A stretch of DNA of 8,543 bases, taken from contig DATKCN010000114.1 in assembly GCA_035513175.1 (NCBI GenBank), positions 1 through 8,543 on the forward strand, in the 5' to 3' direction. Positions within the stretch are counted from its first letter, which is position 1. Each line of letters starts with the position of its first letter. A program made the position numbers and the translations under genes. This document shows positions 1 to 6,072 of the stretch, in pieces. The notes beneath the pieces are model-generated. The model was not told the origin of the DNA. It did not search any database and saw nothing but the letters and a program-made list of their open reading frames with translations. The DNA is from DATKCN01 sp035513175 (GTDB lineage: Bacteria; Chloroflexota; Chloroflexia; Thermomicrobiales; CFX8).

Positions 1-472
1 CGACATCAACCGGTACGAGCGACTATTCAATGCGCAGCAGATGCGCGTCGCTCACCATCGTGTCGTCCATGCTACGCCTGCGTCGCGGGTTGCGCAACCG
101 CCGTGGCTGGTACATTCGTCCCCTCTGGAGCGCCCCATTCCGGTCAGGGAGCGGCTGGCAAATCTTTCATCCCGAAACGTGACACAGTATTCGGCCCGAT
201 TCCCGCTCGGCATTTCAGACGGCAGGATGTCACACACGCCCCAGCCCCCGGGCGCCTCACGGGAGAGGCTCCATCCCAGGCCAACCATCCCCCGTCACGA
301 GACTCAGTCGAACCCAGAACGGCACACTCATCCAAGCCCAGGCGCCTGGCGCAACCCAATCGACCCAATCCGCAATCTCTCCCTTCGAGTGCTGCCGCAC
401 CCTCGCAGGGGCGCCGCAGCACTGGTGGGGGCCGAGGGGTTAGAGCGGTTTTCGGAACTGCTGCACAGGGCT

Positions 473-611
473 TGTCATCCTGAGCGCAACCCTTCGACTT
501 CGCTCAGGGCAGGCTCCGTGAAGTCGAAGGACCTACTCGACGCCACGTTGTCGGCAGCGGAGCAGGTCCTTCGACTGCGTTCCGCTGCGCTGCACTCCGC
601 TCAGGATGACA
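473..611. repeat. Nested inverted-repeat element, TGTCATCCTGAGCG type
   Basis: The outer arms, TGTCATCCTGAGCG (473-486) and CGCTCAGGATGACA (598-611), are perfect 14-base reverse complements. The inner arms, AGTCGAAGGACCT (522-534) and AGGTCCTTCGACT (564-576), are perfect 13-base reverse complements. Two further pairings compete with these: CCTGAGCG (479-486) with CGCTCAGG (501-508), and CTTCGACTT (492-500) with AAGTCGAAG (521-529). The element lies downstream of the amidase gene, which ends at 691. Short repeats of this wording occur between genes in many Chloroflexota genomes, as far as I remember; I cannot tell whether they are non-autonomous mobile elements or RNA-level structures. There is no adjoining T-run that would make it a classical terminator. 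Confidence 0.8.
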
Positions 612-657
612 GCCAGGGGGCGAGTTCCTTGACAACACCCCTGGGGTCAACTACTAA

Positions 658-665
658 GGATGACA
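658..665. repeat. Partial copy of the repeat-element end
   Basis: GGATGACA recurs here, 47 bases beyond the same octamer at the right end of the large inverted repeat (604-611). It could be a degenerate end of a second element inserted next to the first. At eight bases it could also be chance. Confidence 0.3.
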
Positions 666-690
666 ACCTTTTTGCGAACCGCTGTGGGTT

Positions 691-2085
691 CTACACCGGA
701 GTTCGCCGATGCCAGCCCGTTCGTTCCTGATAGGCCTTAGCCGCCGCCAGCACCGAGTTCTCGTCCCAGGCCCTGCCAGTGAAGGAGAGTGACGTTGGCA
801 GGCCCCGTTCGCCGAAGCCGTTGGGCACGGCGATGCCGGGCAGCCCGGCCAGGTTCGCGGCGCCGCCCAGCGGCGAACGGTTGGCGCGGCTGAAGTACGC
901 GTCGAAACGCTGGTCGATCGGGCTGGCGACGATCGGCAACGTCGGGGCGACGAGCGCGTCGAAGCGTGAGGTCAGCTCGTCCATCGCCAGCGCGATGTGG
1001 CTCCGGATGCGCAGCGCCCGCAGGTAGACGTGCGCGGGCAACGCCAGCGAGGCCAGCCCGTTGACGCGGTCTTCCGGCGCGGTCAGCTGCCGCACGTCGC
1101 CGCCGGTCATCAGCTCCTCGAACAGCGACGACAGCTCGGCCTGGATGATGACGCCGGCCACCTCGTTGTACGGGAAGTCGGGCAGCGAGACCGTCTCGAT
1201 CGCTCCGAACTCCTCGAGCACCCGCAGCGAGGTCTCGAAGTTGGCGCGCACGTCGTCCTGCACGTTCGTGGTCGCGTCGGAGAGCAGGCCGAAGCGGAAG
1301 CCGCTCGTCCGCTCGCCTGCCGCGGGGTAGACGTAGGGTCGCTGGCTGCTCGTCCGGTCGCCCGCGTCGTGCCCGGCGATGGCGTGCAGCACCAGCCCGC
1401 AGTCGTGCGCGGAGCGGGCCATCGGGCCCAGCTTGTCCATCGTCCACGAGAGCGCCATCGCACCCCGGCGGCTGACGCGCCCGTAGGTGGGCCGCAGGCC
1501 GCTGACGCCGCAGAAGGCCGCCGGGGTGACGATCGAGCCCCACGTCTCGGAGCCGATTGCGAAGGCGACCGCTCCCGCCGCCACCGCCGAGCCGGACCCG
1601 CTCGACGAACCGCCCGCCCAAGCCTCCGCGTTCCAGGGGGTCTTGCCCGGCCCGGTCAGCGACGCGTTCGGCTGGTTGTAGCCCATGCCGCCCGCGAGCT
1701 CGACCATGCCGAGCTTGGCGACCAGAATGGCCCCGGCGTCCCGCAGCCGCTCGGCGACGCGGGCCTCGTCGTCGAACGTCTGGTCCTTGTACGGCACGGC
1801 GCCCCAGGTCGTCGGGTAGCCCGGCACGGCGACCAGGTCCTTCAAGCCATAGGGGATGCCGTGCAGCGGACCCCGGTCGTAACCGGCCGCCAGCTCCGCC
1901 TCGGCCTGCGCCGCCTCACGCATGGCCCGCTCCTCGGTCAGCGTGACGACGGCGTTGTGCTCGCGTCCGACAGTGTCGAGTCGTTCGAGGCACATACGGG
2001 TCAGCTCGGTCGGCGTCGCCTCCCCCGCGCGGAGCATCGCCCCCAGCTCATCAATGGTGCTGTAGTGCGTGGCTGTTGTCGCCAT
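691..2085 (-). CDS. Amidase-signature family hydrolase
   Basis: This encodes a 464-residue cytoplasmic enzyme of the amidase signature family (the GatA/FAAH/AtzE fold), which hydrolyses C-N bonds of amides. The Ser-cisSer-Lys triad is visible: Lys82 in HGIPYGLKD, cis-Ser160 in GGSSSGSGS, and nucleophile Ser184 in GSETWGSIVTP. The 24-residue gap between the two serines equals that in FAAH and GatA. No signal peptide is seen. The start at 2085 is preferred over the upstream ATG at 2130 because GGAGG lies 6 bases before it and the small gene upstream ends one base away. GatA normally has GSDTGGSIR; here Trp182 replaces the first Gly of GGS and Val replaces Arg, so glutamyl-tRNA amidation is unlikely. 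The substrate is unknown. The GatC/AtzG-like neighbour suggests a two-subunit hydrolase, as in AtzE-AtzG. Confidence 0.93.
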   Translation of the reverse strand: MATTATHYSTIDELGAMLRAGEATPTELTRMCLERLDTVGREHNAVVTLTEERAMREAAQAEAELAAGYDRGPLHGIPYGLKDLVAVPGYPTTWGAVPYKDQTFDDEARVAERLRDAGAILVAKLGMVELAGGMGYNQPNASLTGPGKTPWNAEAWAGGSSSGSGSAVAAGAVAFAIGSETWGSIVTPAAFCGVSGLRPTYGRVSRRGAMALSWTMDKLGPMARSAHDCGLVLHAIAGHDAGDRTSSQRPYVYPAAGERTSGFRFGLLSDATTNVQDDVRANFETSLRVLEEFGAIETVSLPDFPYNEVAGVIIQAELSSLFEELMTGGDVRQLTAPEDRVNGLASLALPAHVYLRALRIRSHIALAMDELTSRFDALVAPTLPIVASPIDQRFDAYFSRANRSPLGGAANLAGLPGIAVPNGFGERGLPTSLSFTGRAWDENSVLAAAKAYQERTGWHRRTPV

Positions 2086-2086
2086 C

Positions 2087-2329
2087 TCAGCCCTCCGCCC
2101 GGTATGCCTGGAAGACGAAGTCCGGCTCATCGGCGTTCTGGAGCGGGTAGGCCCGCATCCTCGCAGCCTGCTTCAACTGCCGCTCGACGCCGTTGCGCAC
2201 CTCGGCCATGTCGTCCTCGCTCAGCTCGTACCCCAGGGCGTGCCGGACCGACGCGACCGCCGCGTCGATTTGCCCCGCGTCGATCTCGACCTCCGGCTGT
2301 TGCTGCGGCTGACTCTGCTGCTCGCTCAT
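2087..2329 (-). CDS. Small GatC/AtzG-like partner of the amidase
   Basis: This encodes an 80-residue soluble protein with a Gln-rich N-terminus (residues 3-11), a helical middle (about 16-53) and a C-terminal tail reading NADEPDFVFQAYRAEG. Its size, helical make-up, DEP-containing tail and position directly before an amidase-signature gene match the GatC-like small subunits typified by AtzG (DUF4089 type). Such proteins wrap around and stabilise the amidase subunit rather than catalysing. AGGAGG (2335-2340) lies five bases before the ATG, which favours this start over longer in-frame ones. Its TGA is followed after one base by the amidase ATG (TGAGATG), so translational coupling is likely. 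The family assignment rests on pattern and context; the existence of the gene is much safer than its name. Confidence 0.82.
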   Translation of the reverse strand: MSEQQSQPQQQPEVEIDAGQIDAAVASVRHALGYELSEDDMAEVRNGVERQLKQAARMRAYPLQNADEPDFVFQAYRAEG

Positions 2330-2353
2330 CTGCGCCTCCTTCGCGTTGCGCGC

Positions 2354-2359
2354 ATCATA
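2354..2359 (-). promoter_or_regulatory. Possible -10 box for the small-subunit/amidase pair
   Basis: On the minus strand TATGAT (one mismatch to TATAAT) lies 25 bases before the start codon at 2329 and would begin a very short leader just ahead of AGGAGG. No convincing -35 hexamer is found at 16-18 bases, so this is a weak call. Confidence 0.25.
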
Positions 2360-2398
2360 GCGCGAACGGTTCCCACCCCTCGGCCCGCTATCCCAATG

Positions 2399-2566
2399 CT
2401 GGGAGAGGCGGAGGTTGGGCAAATGCATTGCATCGAGATTGGCAGGGCGGACCGTGCGCCGGCCCGTTCGCCAGGGGCAGAGGGAGAGACCGTGGATTGA
2501 CGTTCCATTGAGATCGGCAGCGCGCCGTCCAGCAGCGTCATCTCCTCGCCTAAATCTGGGAGAGGG
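2399..2566. repeat. Short degenerate repeats between the NERD and small-subunit genes
   Basis: CTGGGAGAGG occurs at 2399-2408 and again at 2557-2566, each followed by G-rich sequence. The first copy also forms a small hairpin, TCCCA-ATGC-TGGGA (2391-2404). An 18-base motif, ATCGAGATTGGCAGGGCG (2432-2449), recurs with three changes at 2507-2524. These look like decayed intergenic repeats; no gene in this gap is supported. Confidence 0.4.
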
Positions 2567-2596
2567 GCCGGGGGCGCCGCAGCACCCTTGAAAGCG

Positions 2597-3475
2597 TCAG
2601 GTCGCGTCGGCCCGCGTTGCCGCCGTTTCGAACGCCGCTCCTGTGTCGGAGTGCGGCTCGACGCCGTCCTCGTCGTCTTCCGGCTCGTGCTCGTGCTCCT
2701 GTTCGAGCTCGATGTCGTCGTCGGGGTTGGGCGCCTGGTCCTGTCCCCGCAGGGTGGCCAGCTCCCGTTCGAGGCGCGCGACCCGCTGTTCGAGCATCTG
2801 GAGCCAGCTGGCGAAGCTGGCGGGCTCGGAGCTGGGAGAGCTTTCGACGAAGTGGCTCGTTTCGGGCGGCGCGTCCCCGTTGCCGGACCAGATCTCGGTG
2901 AGGCGCAGGGCCTCGACCAGGTTCGCGACTTCCCGCGGGGTCATCGCGACGCCGCTGCGGGGCGTCCAACCGTGCACGTGGCGCACCCAGTCGTCCATGC
3001 TGAACCACCAGCGGCCGTAGCGGCTCGGCGGCGCGAGCGGCAGGCGGTGGATGATGCCGGCTGGGCTGAGCAGCAGCAGGTCCGGCCAGACGCGAAATTC
3101 GGCGGAGGGGCGAATGTCGGCGGTTTCGCGATAGAGCTGCTGGTTGTTCCAGAGCCAGTCGGCCAGCGCGTTGGCGGAGTTGACGGCCTGCCAGTAGGGG
3201 TTGGCGTCGGAGGCGTTCGCCGGCAGCTCTTCCCAGTCTCCGTTCTGATCCTGCTTTTCCCACAGGCCGTTGACCGCGCCCCGCAGAGGCCTGCTGATCC
3301 TTTTCAGCTCGGTCAGAATCAACGTCGAGGGGTTTTCCGGGCGGATGATGAACCAGTCGACGTTGCGCCCGATATTGAACTCCGCGAACACCCAGAACGA
3401 ATCGGGCAGCTGCTTGAGGGTGTCGAACACCTCCTGATCGATCATGCTGAGCTCGCCGGCATAAATTCGCGCCAC
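2597..3475 (-). CDS. NERD-domain (nuclease-related) protein with coiled coil and acidic tail
   Basis: This encodes a 292-residue soluble protein. Residues 7-110 fit the nuclease-related domain (NERD), a PD-(D/E)xK-like fold. Candidate catalytic residues are Glu15, Asp40 (RNVDWFII), and Glu56 with Lys58 (LTELKR). The later NPYWQAVNSANALADWLW segment (92-109) also matches the family's closing motif. Residues 222-243 form a short heptad-like helix (WLQMLEQRVARLERELATL), followed by a strongly acidic tail at 252-273, useful for oligomerisation or partner binding. The GTG at 3475 is chosen because GAGGGG lies four bases upstream and because it keeps the conserved Gly7-Glu8; Met11 is an alternative. 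No helicase, kinase or topoisomerase domain is attached, and no partner gene adjoins it. Nucleic-acid cleavage is a family expectation, not shown here. Confidence 0.85.
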   Translation of the reverse strand: MARIYAGELSMIDQEVFDTLKQLPDSFWVFAEFNIGRNVDWFIIRPENPSTLILTELKRISRPLRGAVNGLWEKQDQNGDWEELPANASDANPYWQAVNSANALADWLWNNQQLYRETADIRPSAEFRVWPDLLLLSPAGIIHRLPLAPPSRYGRWWFSMDDWVRHVHGWTPRSGVAMTPREVANLVEALRLTEIWSGNGDAPPETSHFVESSPSSEPASFASWLQMLEQRVARLERELATLRGQDQAPNPDDDIELEQEHEHEPEDDEDGVEPHSDTGAAFETAATRADAT

Positions 3476-3507
3476 TATACCCCTCTACAATCTCTTCACT
3501 AACCGCA

Positions 3508-3672
3508 TTGACATTGCCGCGGCCATCCCACATCGACGCCGCCGCGTGGCTGCCACGGCGGGAGCCGCTGCCATCGTGCGCGAATGCTGGGGCCCGCGTG
3601 ATCCATAGTTACGTGAGTTACTTGCGCGAGCGCGCGATCCACGACGGCGAGCTCAGGCTGGTTTCAGTCTAA
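3508..3672 (+). CDS. Doubtful short open frame, 54 residues
   Basis: A frame beginning at TTG 3508 (or TTG 3514) ends at TAA 3670-3672. Its third codon positions are GC-rich over roughly the last 45 codons, and the C-terminal part, VIHSYVSYLRERAIHDGELR, looks protein-like. Against it: there is no ATG or GTG near the front, no ribosome binding site before the TTG, and no family I recognise. It may be chance, or a remnant of a longer gene. Confidence 0.15.
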   Translation: MTLPRPSHIDAAAWLPRREPLPSCANAGARVIHSYVSYLRERAIHDGELRLVSV

Positions 3673-3718
3673 TTGCTGGCAACACAATACCGCGAAATCA
3701 CGATTCAAACAAGCGGCG

Positions 3719-3734
3719 CCCCGGATTGTCGGGG
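3719..3734 (-). terminator. Possible weak terminator after the SufR-like gene
   Basis: On the minus strand CCCCG-ACAATC-CGGGG forms a five-base-pair GC hairpin 44 bases past the stop codon at 3778. The following sequence, CGCCGCTTGTTTG, is only modestly T-rich and starts six bases late, so termination efficiency would be uncertain. Confidence 0.3.
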
Positions 3735-3777
3735 TTGCGTCGAATGGGGTTGCGCGTCCGCGCCAGAGGGCTGGCGG

Positions 3778-4452
3778 CTACTGCGGCGCCGTTGGGGCCG
3801 GGGCGCGCTGCCGGATGACGTACGAGCACATGTGGTCGCCCGCCATCAGGTGGCAGACGCGCTCGACTTCGGCGTTGAGCAGCCGGCGGTAGGTCTCCAG
3901 CTCGTAGTAGCACGCCTGGGGGAACGTCATCGCGATCTTCTGGATGGCGCAGTTGTACTGTCTGACGGCGTATGCGCCGGGGCCGGTCTTTTCCCACTGG
4001 GTGAGGTATCCCAGCTCGTCCATGCCACTCGCCAGCGCCGCGACCTGCTCGTCGAACGATCTGGCGCGGCTGACGCGCGCTTCCAGGAATGCGTAGGCGC
4101 GGTCCGCGCGGCGGTTGAACAACAGGTCGACCTTCTCCGGGCCGTCCATCATCACGAGATCGCTGAGAAACTCGACGGCGATCGAGTCATATCCCCTGGG
4201 AAACAGGCTCTCCGACTGCGAGGTGAGACGGTATGCGCGCGCGGGCCTGCCCACGGGTCGGCGCACCAGCTCCGCGGCAACCAACTCCTCACGCTCCAGC
4301 GCGGCCAGATGCTTGCGCACGGCCATCGGCGTGATGCCGATGCCCCGGGAAAGCTGATCCACAGTGAGGCCGTCGGCGCGTTTGAGCGCGTTGAGGATGT
4401 CGTTGCGGGTCTTGCCGCGCGGCGCGGGCAGCGCTTCGTCGTTGCGGGTCAT
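3778..4452 (-). CDS. SufR-like winged-helix regulator with Fe-S-type cysteines
   Basis: This encodes a 224-residue DNA-binding protein. Residues 14-76 form a DeoR/ArsR-type winged helix, with recognition region GIGITPMAVRKHLAALE and wing VRRPVGRPARAYRLT, wording typical of the SufR family. The C-terminal part carries Cys168, Cys181, Cys200 and Cys209. The C-x12-C pair plus a cysteine 28 residues further on matches the spacing I recall for the [4Fe-4S] ligands of cyanobacterial and mycobacterial SufR, which represses suf genes when the cluster is present. No suf gene lies in the window, so the target here is unknown; autoregulation through the palindromes upstream and control of the divergent membrane gene are both possible. 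The ATG at 4452 has only a poor, distant CAGG upstream. The family is fairly secure; the cluster is inferred. Confidence 0.87.
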   Translation of the reverse strand: MTRNDEALPAPRGKTRNDILNALKRADGLTVDQLSRGIGITPMAVRKHLAALEREELVAAELVRRPVGRPARAYRLTSQSESLFPRGYDSIAVEFLSDLVMMDGPEKVDLLFNRRADRAYAFLEARVSRARSFDEQVAALASGMDELGYLTQWEKTGPGAYAVRQYNCAIQKIAMTFPQACYYELETYRRLLNAEVERVCHLMAGDHMCSYVIRQRAPAPTAPQ

Positions 4453-4473
4453 CTGTCATCATGCCTGAGCGTG

Positions 4474-4490
4474 TCGTGGATGGTCCACGA
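4474..4490. promoter_or_regulatory. Perfect palindrome upstream of the SufR-like gene, candidate operator
   Basis: TCGTGGA-TGG-TCCACGA has perfect seven-base arms around a three-base centre and ends 22 bases before the regulator's start codon. Placement within the 5' region of a winged-helix regulator gene suggests an autoregulatory site. It does not match the SufR operator sequences I remember. Confidence 0.4.
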
Positions 4491-4506
4491 AGCGAATGAG
4501 TTGCCA

Positions 4507-4522
4507 GTCACGTCATCGTAAC
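4507..4522. promoter_or_regulatory. Imperfect palindrome in the divergent region
   Basis: GTCACG-TCAT-CGTAAC is an inverted repeat with one mismatched pair per arm, 55 bases before the regulator's start codon. It overlaps the region where a plus-strand TTGCCA (4501-4506) could act as a -35 box for the divergent gene, though no good -10 follows. It could be a second operator half of the shared control region. Confidence 0.25.
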
Positions 4523-4704
4523 ATAACGCGGGGGAGCGGGCCGGGCTAATCAGGACAAAAGCACTCTGCAGCCTGCTGGCGCCCTGCGATACGCTTGGGC
4601 CAGCGGCCGGCACGATCACCGCCGGAGATGGACGACATCCCGCCACGTCCGGCCCGCGGCGTCCTTGAGTGGCGCACAGATGGTGGGGAACCAGGTCCGT
4701 GTCG

Positions 4705-5967
4705 ATGGATGTTGACCAGCGACGATCCGCCAGCCCGCCGCAACCGAGCATGCCAGGCGGTGGACAGCGACAGGAATCGTTAGACGACGACAGTAGATTC
4801 ACCCCGGAGGGGCAGTACGTCCCCCCTGGAGGCAGCGTGCGCGTTCTGGCCGCGCTGTCGTATATCGGCGCGATGTGCGCCCCGGTGTCGGTCATCGTCC
4901 CGGGCCGTCAATTCGCGTTCCGGCATAGCCGGGTCGCGCTGGCACTGCATGTTGGGCGCTTCATCTGGGTCAGCGTCATCCTGTTCATCTGGTGGACCAC
5001 CCGTCCGGCGAACGACCGGACGTACACGTTCGCGGACTTCATGGCGGACGCCGCGTTGCTGCTGGTCGTGGGCGTCCCACGCGTCGATGTCTTCAGCCAG
5101 GACATCTCGCCGTGGATCGTGACACCGCTGGTCGTGATGTGGGCGCTGTCGCTGATGGGCTTCGTACTGGCGCTGACCGGCCGCACGGCGGACCTGGAAG
5201 CCTTCATCAGCGCGAACTGGAACGAGATGGTCTGGACCACCGGCTGGTCCCGCGCGCGCGCCGCCGAGGAGCGCAGGCGAGCGCGCATCGCCCGCCAGCG
5301 CCAGCTGGACCGGCTGCAGCGCACGACGCTGGCGATGGGGGTGGAACGGGAACGCCGCGAGCGGCGCACCGAGGTGGAAGACGCCATCCAACGGCTCCAG
5401 GCGGAGCGCGACCACATCGACCACCTGTTGTCGCTCGGCGAGATGAGCCGCCGCCGGTACGACACGCTGGGCGCCGACATCGATCAGGAGATCACGGACC
5501 TGCGCGCCGAACTGACCGACATCACCCAGCGCACCGTGACGACGCGACCGTCGGGCAGCACGCTGCGCGCCGGCCGGCTCGACCGCGCCCCGGAGAGCGA
5601 GGTGGACACGATCGCGATCATTACGCCATCCGGTGTGCCGCTGTTCACCTACGGGAACTTTCAGCTCGACGAGGCGCTGGTGTCCGGAATTCTCAGCGCC
5701 TTCGACTCGATCACCGAGGAGATGTTTGGCTCGCGCGTTCACAAGACCGAGCTGGCCGAGGGGCAGGTGCTGCACTTCGCCCACGGGCAGCACGTCGTGC
5801 TGCTGGCCAGCTTCATCGACGAGCCGTCACCCCGCCAGATCGAGCAACTGCGGCTGATGCTCCAGCAGTTCGAGCTGGCCAACGCCGGACCGCTGTCCCG
5901 CAAGTCGTACGACACCGACTTCCTGCACGAGGTGCACATCCCCTTCCGCTTGCACCAGCGCGTGTAG
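4705..5967 (+). CDS. Membrane protein with coiled coil and longin/roadblock-like C-terminal domain
   Basis: This encodes 420 residues. A Pro/Gly-rich N-tail (1-43) precedes hydrophobic segments at about 47-66, 78-97, 113-125 (short) and 137-159. The first part (RVLAALSYIGAM then FRHSRVALALH) resembles the DUF4870/Tic20-like membrane fold. A long Arg/Glu-rich helix (182-278), probably coiled coil, includes HLLSLGEMSRRRYDTL, similar to a SHOCT motif. Residues 300-394 (DTIAIITPSGVPLF, then LVSGILSAFDSITEEMFG) look like a longin/roadblock sensor-type alpha-beta domain. A C-terminal tail follows. No enzymatic motif is seen, so a scaffold or sensory role facing the cytoplasm is the best inference. 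The start at 4705 has AGG nine bases upstream; GTG 4669 and ATG 4750 are alternatives. It diverges from the SufR-like gene. Confidence 0.85.
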   Translation: MDVDQRRSASPPQPSMPGGGQRQESLDDDSRFTPEGQYVPPGGSVRVLAALSYIGAMCAPVSVIVPGRQFAFRHSRVALALHVGRFIWVSVILFIWWTTRPANDRTYTFADFMADAALLLVVGVPRVDVFSQDISPWIVTPLVVMWALSLMGFVLALTGRTADLEAFISANWNEMVWTTGWSRARAAEERRRARIARQRQLDRLQRTTLAMGVERERRERRTEVEDAIQRLQAERDHIDHLLSLGEMSRRRYDTLGADIDQEITDLRAELTDITQRTVTTRPSGSTLRAGRLDRAPESEVDTIAIITPSGVPLFTYGNFQLDEALVSGILSAFDSITEEMFGSRVHKTELAEGQVLHFAHGQHVVLLASFIDEPSPRQIEQLRLMLQQFELANAGPLSRKSYDTDFLHEVHIPFRLHQRV

Positions 5968-6000
5968 CCGGTCCGACCGCCGTCCACCCGCGCACAGGGC

Positions 6001-6028
6001 GTGACGAGCTGGCATCGCCCGGTACAAT
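6001..6028 (+). promoter_or_regulatory. Candidate mnmA promoter
   Basis: GTGACG (6001-6006) and TACAAT (6023-6028) are separated by 16 bases. They match the TTGACA and TATAAT consensus at four and five positions respectively. Transcription from about 6035 would give a leader of roughly 38 bases before the mnmA start, and would exclude the in-frame GTG at 6001 as start codon. Confidence 0.45.
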
Positions 6029-6072
6029 TGAGTCGCACGCGACACGCGCGTGGCTGGAATGCGCGAAGGACC

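Larger units (their letters stand above)
1..690. other. Intergenic region without a supported gene
   Basis: Two long open frames cross this stretch on the plus strand, and shorter ones on the minus strand. None gives a protein with recognisable domains, and the longest (41-730) runs straight through the inverted-repeat cluster at 473-611, so I treat them as GC-rich chance frames. The first 40 bases could be the tail of a gene lying outside the window, because frame 2 starts with a protein-like stretch (DINRYERLFNAQQ), but no stop codon follows before the repeats, so this is not supported. From about 90 to 470 I see only GC-rich unique sequence with no promoter, RNA or repeat that I recognise. 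Confidence 0.6.
3476..3777. other. Intergenic gap between NERD and SufR-like genes
   Basis: This 302-base stretch separates two minus-strand genes. It contains CGTGGC-T-GCCACG (3545-3557), a perfect six-base-arm palindrome, and AGTTAC repeated at 3607-3612 and 3616-3621. A short plus-strand frame (3508-3672) is listed separately. On the plus strand TACAAT (3486-3491) resembles a -10 box without a -35. No RNA gene is recognised. Confidence 0.5.

Noticed and set aside
473..611. CRISPR-like repeat array
   Set aside because: The repeats are inverted, not regularly spaced direct repeats, and there are no spacers or cas genes.
676..691. GAACC-loop-GGTTC hairpin at the amidase stop codon as terminator
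   Set aside because: On the transcribed strand it is followed by GCAAAAA, not a T-run, so it does not fit a rho-independent terminator.
41..730. 229-codon plus-strand frame in the left gap
   Set aside because: It crosses the inverted-repeat cluster, overlaps the amidase 3' end and has no domain or ribosome binding site.
997..2511. 504-codon plus-strand open frame opposite the amidase
   Set aside because: It is antisense to a clear amidase-signature gene and to its partner; its product is Arg/Ala/Pro/Gly-rich with no domain. Long antisense frames are expected at this GC content.
2588..3502. 304-codon plus-strand frame opposite the NERD gene
   Set aside because: The minus-strand product has a recognisable NERD domain and a proper ribosome binding site; this frame has neither.
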